Origin: Diplolepis rosae
Taxonomy: Eukaryota; Arthropoda; Insecta; Hymenoptera; Diplolepididae
Direction of reading: 5' to 3'
NCBI GenBank assembly: GCA_030998225.1
Contig: JAPYXD010000466.1
Location: 909,001 to 973,000 of the forward strand
Length of the DNA: 64,000 bases
Notes under the pieces: generated by a model
Database searches by the model: none
The model's input: the letters and a program-made list of their open reading frames with translations, nothing else
Told to the model about the DNA's origin: nothing
In this document: in pieces, positions 43,701-55,043 of the stretch
How positions within the stretch are numbered: position 1 is the stretch's first letter
Layout: the number at the start of each line of letters is the position of its first letter
Position numbers and translations under genes: made by a program

Positions 43701-44955
43701 CCTCAGCGTAATCATGAAACCAAATTCCCGCAGCATCCCTCGGAGGGAAATGACCCTACCCATTAGCATACTCGCCCTGAATAAGCCTACTGCAGCAACA
43801 TGTAGTGACCTCTTAGAACAATTATCAGTAAATAAATGCTAAAGGATAGTAGAATAGCAAAACTGCTTGTAGGTAATTATAGGTTAGTCGCAGGTGAACG
43901 AAAACAAAAGTAGCTGAGGTACAATCAGGTAAAAGAAATAATAATTAAGTGACCCAAATACTAATCAAGGCAAAAGAAAAAAAAGCGTATATCAAAACTA
44001 AAGTAAAACAATATAAAATGTTTACGTAGAAAGGCAAGGGAATAGCCCAAAAAATCAGTCGTAAAGAAAAAATATCATAGGTGGAAGGAGAAATATATAT
44101 ATAAAAGCAAGAAAAATCTGAGATTTAGGCAGGAAAGCAGGCAACGCAAATTGAAATAATCCAAGCTTGTAAGTTTGTAACAGACCATACATTCCAGAAT
44201 GTCCGCCCGTAATATACCTCGTTGTCCGCAAAGATGACCTGTGTGTGTATGATAATGATGATAATAAAGTGACGTCCAAAATTAGCATTGAGTCAGATCC
44301 AGAACCTAGGTATAAATATATTTCCTCACAGAATGCTTACCACTTGAGCTAGCATGACTTCAAGGATAAAAAATCGTCCTTAAATCCAGCAGCTGGTATA
44401 TCATAAAAGCTAATCTACTAAACTTCTGTTAAACACGTGATCAAGTCCAAATTTCAAAAAATCCATTTGTCAGTGCTGCAAATTCCTCAAAATACACCCG
44501 TTGTAGTCAGTAAGGTTTAGGTCAAAAGTTAGCGTGAGGATTTCACCCTATAAAATAAATATCACAGTTAACTGTGAATGCAACTCGGAACACTTCGTAA
44601 GATGATCTCTCTTTAACAGTGCACAAATATAAAATATTAAGTACGAATACTAGAAACCGATATAAATAAAAAGTAAAACTATAAATGCAAGGATTGGTCT
44701 TTTGAATAATATAAATTGCAAAATAGTTTAGAGAAATTACCATTGTCAATAGTAATGGACAATGTGGAGAGAAAGACTTGAATATTTGGAGATAGCATAC
44801 TTCATTTATTGGAATAGTAGGTTGCCAAAATTCCCATTGGAAATAGTAAATGTACTTCCGAGTGATGCCAGATACACCGAACGTTTCCGATATTACACGA
44901 AAATTACTCCATGTGCTCGTTATGATTATCCTTCGGTATCCGATATAGTAATATA
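43701..44955. other. Non-coding sequence, no gene seen
   Basis: This is AT-rich sequence with a (GTGT/ATGATG) patch at 44250. It could be the 5' UTR of the LINE, but nothing diagnostic is visible. Confidence 0.4.
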
Positions 44956-45249
44956 TTTTATGTGCCACCGGCGCGCAAACTCGTTTTTCCGCTACAGTTA
45001 ACAGTAGCGCAATGTAGTAGTAATGGATTTCAATAGACGCATGCGCAGTTCAAACGTCAAGGCATTGCCAATACGGTGCCAACGCTGTACGAAGAAGAAG
45101 AATAAGAAGAAGATTGTGCTTTGTTGCATGGCTATAGGAGCATGCGCAGTTCAATTTTTACACTTCATTCCTCTGTAGCGCAATATACTACATTGCGCTA
45201 TTGTTAACTGTAGCGAAAAAACGAGTTTGCGCGTCGGTGGCACATAAAA
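44956..45249. mobile_element. 294-bp MITE with ~65-bp TIRs, TA-flanked
   Basis: The left end TTTTATGTGCCACCGGCGCG and the right end CGCGTCGGTGGCACATAAAA are inverted copies extending about 65 bases, through GCAAACTCGTTTTT and GTTAACAGTAGCGCAATGTA. TA lies on both sides (44954-44955, 45250-45251). The middle contains an AAGAAG run. There is no gene. Confidence 0.85.
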
Positions 45250-45256
45250 TAGAATA

Positions 45257-45476
45257 CGTGCCAATGCACACAATTCGGGAAATTACGAGACTCGCGACAA
45301 TGCTCGCAGGACTGATCGCGCCCCGGCTTCGTCTTGGCTTCGTCTCGGCTTTGCCTCAGCTATATCTCGACTACGCATCGGCTACACCTCGACTACACCT
45401 CACCTACGTCTTGGCTTCGATCTCCTGCGAGCATTGTCGCTCGTCACGCAATAACCCTCATTGTGCACTTGGCACG
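45257..45476. mobile_element. 220-bp MITE with a 12-bp minisatellite core
   Basis: The ends CGTGCCAATGCACA and TGTGCACTTGGCACG are inverted repeats. A longer, nearly exact inverted pair (GCGACAATGCTCGCAGGA, 45295-45312, and TCCTGCGAGCATTGTCGC, 45423-45440) bounds about eight imperfect 12-base units of the form CTCGGCTACGCC at 45318-45420. TA flanks both sides (45255-45256, 45477-45478). Only seven bases separate it from the preceding MITE. Confidence 0.8.
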
Positions 45477-45478
45477 TA

Positions 45479-46897
45479 ATATACTATTATTGTATTTCAA
45501 TGTGGCGCCTTTCTAAATTACGATATTTGCTAGCAGAGGCACTACCGAGCTTCTTCTCACAAATACATGTAACAAATCTATGTAACTCACAAAATCTAAT
45601 AAGAACTATGGTAAAATTTACGAGTGACTGTGAATTTTTTGTTATTATGGAGGTGCATTATTCTCTATTTTCGATAGGAAAAGTTATGAATATGGTTCCA
45701 CTATCTACAAAAGATTATGGTCATTCGGTTGGGCAGAAAATATGACTTTACTATTATCTTTTGTAAACTTAAGCTTCTTTTTAGCAATTAATGAAGCATT
45801 TATTGGGTTTATTTCAATAATTCGTTTGATGCGTCGATCACGATTTTACTATTTCAGGAAATCAAACTTGCTTTTGATTTGAAACATAAGTAAAATTATT
45901 TCACCATTTTCTTCAATATTATTAGTAACTCCATAGTTTAATATTCAAATTAGTAATTTTTAGAAAACTGACGTTAAATCCTTGTTTTCTATTGATTTTT
46001 AGTAAAAATAAATATAATAATACTAAATTTTACAATCAAGAGTGCCTCCGTGTATACACTGGAGTACAATACATTCGTTAAAAATGCAATTTTTTCATTC
46101 GTTATACTCTTCTTTCTTTCCAAACATGCCCCTTGATTTCTAAAACAATTAAATTCTATGGATTCGAATTTTATACTCGAGTTCGACTTTACGAAGATGG
46201 TTGTATTATTGATTTCCATAAAGTCGGATTTATTTCACTAATTAGCAAAAGATAACATTCAGAGCTGAGTGGACTTTCTACCTGTTGATTTACTCCATTT
46301 AATCGTTGATTTCGTGCAGTTGATTGATATTGTTCGTTAAGAAGACATTTAACGTCGATTAAGGTAAATAAAAGGCGAAATCTCTGAAATTTAGCTTTAT
46401 AGATGCGTAAAAGGATCAAGCATAAAATTGCAGGATTGAATTTCCTAATTTATAACATTAATGTTATATTTTTTTACTTGATATCGAGTTTATTTTTTAA
46501 AATTTAATTAATTTTGGTTCAGAAATTACCTTCTCGATTTTATTGCCCTGAAAATCTTCTGGTTTTTATTTATATTTTTCTGGGAATAATCTTACTTTGT
46601 TTGAAACTTGTTTTGTATTGCTTTTTAAATCATCTGGTGCAAATCGATCATTCTTTTTCGTGTCAAATATATTATTACTTTACTGAGTTTACAATTTTTA
46701 TTAGTTTACTTTTAGATTCATGAATAAATTTTAAATAAATAAATTATGACAAATTTGTACAAGAATATAGTTCTGATGCACTTATTCATTAATATCAGTT
46801 ATTTATTTATAAAATACAAGCCTTATTTCACCTTTTTCTTCCTCTTTTTCCGATATTGAATAAAAAATGAGGTATTTATGTCTGAATTTGATTTGAC
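45479..46897. other. AT-rich sequence, no gene seen
   Basis: I see no conserved coding frame, inverted repeat or known element in this stretch. Confidence 0.45.
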
Positions 46898-46921
46898 CAT
46901 AATTTGAGGTAATGCAATTAA

Positions 46922-47637
46922 GGGGGAATATACACCTGGAAGCGCGAAAAGAAGACGATTTTCGTGAATTTTCTTCAGAAAACCTATACGATTGATTGAA
47001 TTAATTTTTTTTGTAAATAAAAGTACTCACTTTCGAGAACATGTTTAATTTTTTTTTCAAATGATTTACAATATTAGCTGAGTATACGCGTCCTCTTTCA
47101 ACTGCCGCAAAAAAGAAGTCCTTTGCCGTGACCACTCTCATTTTATTTGTAATCATCAGAATGAAAAAAACCAAAAGGATTATTGAAATCGAGACTATTA
47201 TCTAGTCTTTGTCGTATGGGTTTTCGAAAGTATCTTTATTTGACAAAACGGCGGGTGTTTGAACTCAAAGTAGCGATTTTTAGGCAAAAATTCGTTCTTA
47301 CTGTGTCGATAAAACAGAATCTAAACTACTAAAAAAAGTCCTACGACAAAGACTAGATAATAGTCTCGATTTCAATAATCTTTTTGGTTTTTTTCATTCT
47401 GATGATTACAAATAAAATGAGAGTGGTCACCGCAAAGGACTTCTTTTTTGCGGCAGTTGAAAGAGGACGCGTATACTCAGCTAATATTGTAAATCAAGTG
47501 AAAAAAAAAATTAAACATTTTCTCGAGAGTGAGTACTTTTATTTAGAAAAGAAATTAATTCAATTATTCGTATAGGCTTCCTGAAGAAAATTCATGTAAA
47601 TCGTCTTTTTTTCGCGCTTCCAGGTGTATATTCCCCC
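46922..47637. mobile_element. 716-bp TTAA-flanked MITE, copy 1
   Basis: The ends GGGGGAATATACACCTGGAA and TTCCAGGTGTATATTCCCCC are flanked by TTAA (46918-46921, 47638-47641). The arms extend for more than 300 bases on each side and nearly meet, with a pair of TAGTCTTTGTCGTA-type words around the centre. There is no gene. TTAA duplication suggests mobilisation by a piggyBac-type or Kolobok-type enzyme, but that is inference. Confidence 0.9.
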
Positions 47638-48359
47638 TTAATCAACCTCATTTTTATTTATTCGATCAGTATTTTATGTTTCATTCTATTCAGGATTTAT
47701 TTAGTATTCAGAGTCACAAGAGACCAAATATGAAATGGATTATATCTTTCCAAATTTAAATTGAAATTTTACCAATCGAATGTTTTGCTGATTAAATATT
47801 AAAATTGTGGCTTTTACTACAGCAATAGTAACGGCATTTTAATCGATCGATATAAAATATTTTAATTTATTGAATTCGTAACTTTCATATTCATTCTTAC
47901 CCGTGTGAGAATTTCGAGTTTGGCCTTACAAGGCTACAACTACTTATACAATAAATGCATGATTGTATCACTTTTTGTGCATAAAGAGAGTGCCGAAAAT
48001 GACCGATTTCAGGTAGGTGCAGGAATGGTGCGTATGCGCATTTTGACATAGACATTACCCTTTCTAAAATATTCTTCATAGCCCCACAATAACCACCAAA
48101 AGTTTGGGTTACTTTTTTTCAACAGAAACAATTGAAAATTGGTTTGTTATCGAATTGATTTTGACAGCCATAACCCGAAATTAATTTGCTAAACAGGTTG
48201 GTCGATGAACCTCTTCTTGCACCCTCTACATTTTTACATGCACGGTAAGTGGCATGTTTGTTATATTTGTTTAAAAAAATATTGTGTCTAAAATGTAAGG
48301 AAATTATACAATCCTGACTCGTGTCAAGTTTGTAGAATTCGCCTTAGGCACGTTTTCGG

Positions 48360-48712
48360 GCTCGAACTAAGCTTTCAACTGGTCTTTGGATCGTACTTCA
48401 AACTTCACAGTTGTTCCAGGAACGTTCAAAAGGAACATTGAGAGAACCTTCCGCAGGAATATTCAGAGAACAAGCATAGAGAACGTTCCTGGAAGCTTGC
48501 GTAGTAACGTTCTCAGAACTTTTCGCAGCAAAATCAAAAGAATATTCGTAGATAACGTTCCTGGAGCCATCAATAGGAACATTCAGAGAACATTGCTTTG
48601 GAACGTTCAAAAAACTCGGACATTTTCTTAGCTCTAGGAACGATCCTTGAACGTTCCAATGGAATCTTCCGAACGTTCCATGGGAACGTTCAGGGAAGGT
48701 ATTTGCTATGGG
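48360..48712 (-). mobile_element. Terminal part of GAACGTTCC-rich transposon, left arm copy
   Basis: This is the inverted copy of 49370-49740. The terminus CCCATAGCAAATACCTTCCC is at 48712 on the minus strand. The distal TIR of this copy is missing because the inverted duplication ends at 46898. Confidence 0.75.
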
Positions 48713-48768
48713 AGACAGAACATAGGACATACAGAGAATTAGTTTGAGATATGTACGAAGTCGGTGTC

Positions 48769-49369
48769 TACGCCTATATTCTTAGTTTCTTCTTTAATGT
48801 CGTTAATAGTTCCTCTGAGTATAAATTAAAGAGAGGTGGTGATAACGAGCAGCCTTGTCTTATTCCTTTCCTGATGCTTACTTTTCCCCGCTAACCCTGC
48901 ATTTCTACCAGTGCCTTTTGGTCTTGGTATAGAGAGCTAATAATTCTCCTGTCTTTGTACTTTCTCCCTTTGTCTTTAATATTTTAAAGAGTTTAGGCCA
49001 GCTGACCTTGTCAAACGCTTTTTCTAACATGACAAATGCAATAAAAGTTGGTTTTTGTACTTGTAGTCTACCGTTCTGGATTAATGGTAATGAGAGTAAT
49101 GCTTCTCTATTGTTCCCATTTCTTTTATAAAACCGAACTGATCATTGTCGAGTGAGCTTTCTATTGTTTGTTCTAATCTTCTATAAATTATTGTAGTTAA
49201 AATTTTAGAAGCATTTGTCATTAGGCTAATAGTAAGGTAGTTGCTTGTAGTAAGCCTGCCCCTACTTTTTTCGGTGTAGTTAAAGTTTTGTTAACGTTGA
49301 AGTCGTTTGGTATGACACCGACTTCGTACATATCTCAAACTAATTCTCTGTATGTCCTATGTTCTGTCT
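48769..49369 (-). pseudogene. LINE reverse transcriptase fragment (RTE/L2/jockey-like)
   Basis: The minus strand reads DMYEVGVIPNDFN, then TTPKK, then, in another frame, ASKILTTIIYRRLEQTIESS and LDNDQFGFIKEMGT. Later come KAFDKVSWPKLFKILK (the first catalytic Asp region), RKGIRQGCSLSPPLFNLYSEE, and the end. The frame changes several times, so it is dead. The preceding part of the same protein lies at 51283-52000, beyond the inserted transposon. Confidence 0.75.
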
Positions 49370-51282
49370 CCCATAGCAAATACCTTCCCTGAACGTTCCC
49401 ATGGAACGTTCGGAAGATTCCATTGGAACGTTCAAGGATCGTTCCTAGAGCTAAGAAAATGTCCGGGTTTTTTGAACGTTCCAAAGCAATGTTCTCTGAA
49501 TGTTCCTATTGATGGCTCCAGGAACGTTATCTACGAATATTCTTTTGATTTTGCTGCGAAAAGTTCTGAGAACGTTACTACGCAAGCTTCCAGGAACGTT
49601 CTCTATGCTTGTTCTCTGAATATTCCTGCGGAAGGTTCTCTCAATGTTCCTTTTGTACGTTCCTGGAACGTTCCATAGGAACATTACAGGAACAACTGTG
49701 AAGTTTGAAGTACGATCCAAAGACCAGTTGAAAGCTTAGTTCGAGCCCGAAAACGTGCCTAAGGCGAATTCTACAAACTTGACACGAGTCAGGATTGTAT
49801 AATTTCCTTACATTTTAGACACAATATTAATTTCGGGTTATGGCTGTCAAAATCAATTCGATAACAAACCGATTTTCAATTGTTTCTGTTGAAAAAAAGT
49901 AACCCAAACTTTTGGTGGTTATTGTGGGGCTATGAAGAATATTTTAGAGAGGGTAATGTCTATGTCAAAATGCGCATACGCACCATTCCTGCACCGACCT
50001 GAAATCGGTCATTTTCGGCACTCTCTTTATGCACAAAAAGTGATACAATCATGCATTTATTGTATAAGTAGTTGTAGCCTTGTAAGGCCAAACTCGAAAT
50101 TCTCACACGGGTAAGAATGAATATGAAAGTTACGAATTCAATAAATTAAATTATTTTATATCGATCGATTAAAATGCCGTTACTATTGCTGTAGTAAAAG
50201 CCACAATTTTAATATTTAATCAGCAAAACATTCGATTGGTAAAATTTCAATTTAAATTTGGAAAGATATAATTCATTGCATATTTGGTCTCTTGTAACTC
50301 TGAAGACTAAATAAATCCTGAATAGAATGAAATATAAAATATTGATCGAATAATTAAAAATGAGGTTGATTAAGGGGGAATATACACCTGGAAGCGCGAA
50401 AAAAGACGATTTTCATGAATTTTTTTCAGGAAGCCTATACGAATAATTGAATTACTTTCTTTTCTAAATAAAAGTACTCACTCTCGAGAAAATGTTTAAT
50501 TTTTTTTTCACTCGATTTACAATATTAGCTGCGTATACGCGTCCTCTTTCAACTGCTGCAAAAAAGAAGTCCTTCGCGGTGACCATTCTCATTTTATCTG
50601 TAATCATCAGAATGAAAAAAACCAAAAAGATTATTGAAATCGAGACTATTATCTAGTCTTTGTCGTAGGACTTTTTCTTAGTAGCTTAGATTTTGTTTTA
50701 TCGACACAATAAGAACGAATTTTTGTATAAAAATCACTACTTTGAGTTCAAACACCCGCCGTTTTGTCAAATAAAGATATTTTCGAAAACCCATACGACA
50801 AAGACTAAATTATAGTCTCGATTTCAATAATCTTTTTGGTTTTTTTCATTCTGACGATTACAAATAAAATGAGAGTGGTCACCGCGAAGGACTTCTTTTT
50901 TGCGGCAGTTGCAAGAGGACGCGTATACTCAGCTAATATTGTAAATCAAATGAAAAAAAAAATTAAACATGTTCTCGAAAGTGAGTACTTTTATTTACAA
51001 CAAAAATTAATTCAATTAATCGTATAGGCTTTCTGAAGAGAATTCACGAATATCGTCTTCTTTTCGCGCTTCCAGGTGTATATTCCCCCTTAATTGCATT
51101 ACCTCAAATTATGTTCCTTTTGAACGTTCCTGGAACGTTCCATAGGAACATTCAGAGAACATTGCTTTGGAACGTTCAAAAAACCCGGACATTTTCTTAG
51201 CTCTAGGAACGATCCTTGAACGTTCCAATAGAACCTTCCGAACGTTTCATGGGAACGTTCAGGGGAGGTATTGTGCTATGGG
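49370..51282. mobile_element. 1.9-kb transposon with GAACGTTCC-rich TIRs inserted in a LINE
   Basis: Ends of about 170 bases are inverted repeats: CCCATAGCAAATACCTTCCC at 49370 and its complement ending GTATTGTGCTATGGG at 51282. The left subterminal region (49390-49690) is a field of GAACGTTCC and close variants spaced 20-40 bases apart. No transposase is visible, and a TTAA MITE (50374-51089) sits in its distal part. It interrupts one LINE reading (51283-52000 then 49369-48769 on the minus strand). No clear target duplication was found because the right flank is a poly-G run. Confidence 0.8.
50374..51089. mobile_element. 716-bp TTAA-flanked MITE, copy 2
   Basis: This is the inverted twin of 46922-47637, with TTAA at 50370-50373 and 51090-51093. 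Flanking sequence matches copy 1, so it was copied with the arm rather than inserted independently. Confidence 0.9.
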
Positions 51283-52000
51283 TGGGGGGGGGGGGGGGTG
51301 GAGTTCTGCTGCTATTAGATCTACTCTTGGGGCTTTGTTTTCTTGAGGCCCCTCAATGTTTTCATGAATTTCTCCTCTAAAATCGAATCCCCTCTGTCAC
51401 CATTTTGCACCTCATTTTCGTGTTCTATGAGGTCGGCTACAACGTCGCCCTTGTATAGGCTTTCTATGTATTCTACTCACGTACTAACTTTATCTCTGTT
51501 TTCTGTTAACGCTTTTCCGTTTTATCCCTGACTATTTTTGCATCAATTCGTCTTTCCCCAAAATTTTCTCTGATTTTCCTGGGAGCTGCGTTTACTTTGT
51601 CTGTCCTGAATAGCGTTTCTACTTGTTTACATTTTCCTTCTATCCAGTTATTTTGTGCTTCTCTGCATCTTTTATGCTCTTCGTTCCTAAATTTCTTATA
51701 CTGCATTTTCCATTCCTCGTATCTTGCATCCGTCAGTTCTAATGTTTCTTAATGTATCCACGGATTCCTAGTTACTCTTGTTTCTTACCCTAATATCTCT
51801 TCTGCAGCTTTTTGAATACTGTGTTTAGTATTTGTCTACTTGTCATTAATAGTAGCTACTCCGCTATTTCCTGTGTTAACGAGTTCATCCCTTACTGCTT
51901 TCTAAAAAAGCTTCCTCGTCTCTTTGCCCTATAGCTTCTTGGTATAATATTTATCTGTACTTATCACCGTTTTTGTTATCTTCAACTTGAGACTACATTT
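51283..52000 (-). pseudogene. LINE linker region between endonuclease and RT
   Basis: The minus strand contains ETLELTDARYEEWKMQYKKF, then HKRCREAQNNWIEGKCKQVE, then VNAAPRKIRENFGERRIDAK. In shifted frames, YIESLYKG and a GVDLIAAEL-like end follow. This Arg/Lys/Glu-rich linker is typical of RTE/L2/jockey-like LINE pol proteins just before RT. A 16-base poly-G run lies at the break (51283-51298). Confidence 0.65.
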
Positions 52001-53189
52001 TATAATAATAAACTCTTGCAAAGCAAAATTTCGGGATTTCTCGCTGGCGTTTATTTTCTTATCAGAAGCAGCATTAAATCCATTCTAGACGTACTACCTT
52101 GCAAGGAACTCCTTTTTGAATGTTAAAAATGTAACTATTTAATTTTTTTGTTGCAAAAAAAATTTAATTTGAACATTTTTTTGGTGTGATAAAATTTAAT
52201 TATTTAGACAATCATTTTGCGGTTGATGTTTTAAAAAGTTGTTAACGAGTTGAGACGAGAAAAATTTATAAAAATTTCAAACCCGATTCCCGGGTTTACT
52301 CGACTCTTTCCAACAAGTTACACCAATAATTTTTGTACAGAAGAAAATAAGTTTGAGTTGTTAATAAATCAGTATGTTCTTTCTATTTAACTTCTTTAAT
52401 TTAACTTTCTATTTAACGCGCGATGAAAAGACAAGAGTCGTGAACAAGGAAAGGTCATCATGAACCTTCCCTTTCATAATCAGAATTTTCGTTGCCTGCG
52501 CCTGTCCTAGTTACTGACATCAGTGGCGAACAACGCCATTAAAATACTCTCGAATACTTTTGAATCCTCACAAGATCCTCTTCTTCTTCTAAAGGATTCT
52601 ACTAGAATCTTAACTCAACTGTTAAGGTGGATTCTCGTTTTTAAATACCCAAGTGATTCAACACTTATGTGTATTATCCTCGTTCTTGTGGAAGTCAGAC
52701 TAGTTTTACGGTTGCAGGCATCGTGAATTACAGAATAACGGCCCACACATTCAGCCTGAGTGGTGACCAGTAATTTTTCTAAGCCATTGATGTCGCTTGG
52801 GCCATTAATAAATCACAACTAATTCGCTACACGTCTGAAGTCTTGTGCTCGGCTTCACCGCTGGTTAACGATGGAGATGTCGGCATGACTTTAGAATTAA
52901 GTGGGAGGGATTATTCTTTCATACCTAGTGGAAAAAGTATTAGATATTCACTCAAAATAACGTAAAGATAAACTAATGACCAGGGGATATTTGCAGAAGG
53001 TGTACATTGTTAAAATTAGATTAATAGAAGGTCGAATAAGCTGCAAGCGAGATTATATTAAGGTTGAATATGGTTGCTATGCTTTGAAGCAGCACTGTTT
53101 TTTTTGTTATGGTCAGCAGTCCTGGTACTGGTTTGATGCAGCTCTCCATATGTTCCTATTCTGAGAAAGTCTCTTCATATCTATCTCTA
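52001..53189. other. Non-coding, no gene recognised
   Basis: The part near 52000 may be further decayed LINE linker. The rest is AT-rich without clear coding or repeat structure. Confidence 0.4.
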
Positions 53190-53475
53190 TCAAAAATTTG
53201 TTTCATGTACTCTGATCATTGTCTCCTTTTCCTTCTGCAACCCTCTACTATGCCTTCTCAAATTGTTCACCTTGTCTACCCGAGTTATCTTTAGTAGTTT
53301 CCTATAGCACCACATTTCGAAAGCCTCTATTCTTCTTTCTCCTTTGCCCATAGTCCCTGCTCTGCAACCATAGAGTGCCACGCTCCATACGTCTCTTTTA
53401 ATAGCGATAATTGTAGAACATAGCAATCGGTTATCAAAGATAGCATTAACTAGTATTGCACTAATATGCACTAAT
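53190..53475 (-). pseudogene. LINE pol C-terminal fragment
   Basis: The minus strand reads WSVALYGCRAGTMGKGERRI, then EAFEMWCYRKLLKITRVDKV, the conserved C-terminal region that follows RT in this LINE group. It lies upstream of the linker in minus-strand order, so it comes from a separate copy or a rearrangement. Confidence 0.75.
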
Positions 53476-53580
53476 AGGCACTAATTCAGCAGTAAGTATT
53501 CTTCAGCAGTATTCTTCCAGTAAGCTTTTCGCCTGTCTTCTCTGTAAAGTGCCTGGCTTGTCCGCAAATCTTCCTCGACA

Positions 53581-53942
53581 TTAATTTTTCATTTTTCATT
53601 TTTTTGGCATTGGGTCAGCCTCTTTTTATTTTTTTCTATTGAAATTTTCAATGCTACTTACGATAAAAAACGCAAAAAAGAGAAAAGGCAAACGTTTCGT
53701 CCACATATGGGACCCTCTTCAGTGCCATAGATTTAAAGATTAATTCAAAATTTTCGTGAAAGATAAAAATGTAGAAGATAGTTAAAATAAGGATAATAAT
53801 GAAACTCAAAAACTTATCTCATCGCTTGCAATTGAAACTGAAGAAGTCCCTTTTTTGCGTTTTTTATCGTAAGTAGCATTGAAAATTTCAATAGAATAAA
53901 ATAAAAAGAGGCTGACCCAATGCCAAAAAAATGAAAAATTAA
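53581..53942. mobile_element. 362-bp inverted-repeat element with hammerhead-like core
   Basis: The left end TTAATTTTTCATTTTT and the right end AAAAATGAAAAATTAA are inverted copies over about 100 bases, including TTGGCATTGGGTCAGCCTC and TACTTACGATAAAAAACGC. A hammerhead ribozyme-like motif lies just inside the left arm. The combination recalls the (pseudo-)LTRs of Penelope-like elements in tail-to-tail arrangement rather than a standard MITE. There is no coding sequence. Confidence 0.75.
53687..53726 (-). ncRNA. Candidate minimal hammerhead ribozyme
   Basis: As RNA on the minus strand, stem I GGCA is followed by CUGAAGAG (fits the CUGANGA core), then GGUCC...GGAC as stem II around CAUAUGU. 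Next comes GAAACGUU (the GAAA box, a one-pair stem III and the UH cleavage position), then UGCC, which can pair with the initial GGCA. All conserved core bases I know are present. A near-absent stem III is characteristic of Penelope-like element hammerheads, which may act as dimers through the self-complementary ACGU. Activity is not shown. Confidence 0.55.
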
Positions 53943-55043
53943 CAAATATTCTGTAAATTTTGGGTCAATATAATAGCAGACATGCCATCAAACATGTCAC
54001 TTTACCATTTAAAAATGGCACATTCAACACAAAGTTTGAATATTTCATAGTTCTGACTATTTTCAGAACAAGTTAATTTCAAAAATACTTTTAAATGTGA
54101 TACTTAATTTTTTAAAGATGAGTTGATTTTTTTCTTTTTTCCTTTCAAAACATCTCAGAATTAAACTAAATTCAGAAATAAAAATATTTTTCCACTTTCA
54201 AAATGCTTATACAAGCAGTTTAGTCTTTAAGGGCTTCTTTTTTTTTAATTTGGTAAATAGAATAGGAGATAAAAACGGACGTAGATAAACAACTTCTGGT
54301 TTCGGGAATGAAAAAGAATTTAATTTTAGTAAGATCTATCGGAAATTTAAAAAAAAAGAATATATGTGTTCAGGACGTAAACATGTAAACATGCCAAGTT
54401 GTTTGCAGAAACTTGTTACATTCCTCAAGTATCGCATTTCCTTAATGAAATTAAAAGGGCACAGCAGGATAAGTATGTTTGCGCTGCACCCACTCAGATC
54501 TGGTTGAGATTTATATCTGAGAAATAATTTTTATGGGAGTTACAAGAAAAATCGAAAAATTAATTTTTTGAGAACCATTAGACTGGCTTCAATGAAAAAA
54601 ATATGTTATGGGACTCAATAGTAAAATGTTAGAAGAATCTGATGAAATAATTAAATCGAAATACCTGGGCTCAAATGCAAGCGCAGTCAAAAGTCTCTTT
54701 TTTCTACAGAAAGATTTTCAAATTCTTTAATATTTGAATTCATTTGCATTTATTTGCGATATAAGAGTTTAAAATTGTCTACGAGGACACCTGTCGACAA
54801 CGTATCCTATCTGATACGCGACTAGTGTGATAGCTGATGATAGCTCCGATAATGTAAGCAGTGACAACAATTTCAAACTCAACTAATTATTTGCAAATAG
54901 AAATGTTAAATAATTTTTTTTCAAATTTTTGGAAATTTTTTTTAGACGATTTGCTTAGTGTACCCTTACTAGTTTTCATCAAATATATCTTCAATTCATT
55001 TTGTATAAAGTGTCCAATTTTTAGAACAACCGAAAGGGTAGAA
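53943..55043. other. AT-rich sequence; contains dispersed repeat copy B
   Basis: No gene is visible. The only recognised feature is the repeat at 54726-54885 that matches 2021-2170. Confidence 0.5.
54726..54885 (+). repeat. Dispersed repeat, copy B (paralogue of 2021-2170)
   Basis: It shares GCGATATAAGAGTT, then TTGTCTACGAGGACACC and TATCCTATCTGATACGC with the copy upstream of the Pao gag, plus a ~12-base insertion (GTGTGATAGCTGATGA region). Confidence 0.65.

Larger units (their letters stand above)
46898..51113. repeat. Large inverted duplication, 1.8-kb arms, 545-bp spacer
   Basis: The left arm (46898-48768) is the inverted copy of the right arm (49314-51113), with only scattered differences. 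One ~100-base segment near 48190-48290 is present only on the left. Each arm contains part of a transposon rich in GAACGTTCC, a unique middle, and a 716-bp TTAA-flanked MITE. The spacer is minus-strand LINE sequence that continues 55 bases into both arms. The duplication therefore includes LINE, transposon and nested MITE together and is later than all three. Confidence 0.88.

Noticed and set aside
48386..48730. Open frames in both strands rich in NVP/RNI repeats
   Set aside because: They are produced by the repeated GAACGTTCC DNA words; the inverted copy at 49352-49720 gives the same peptides. Not a protein gene.
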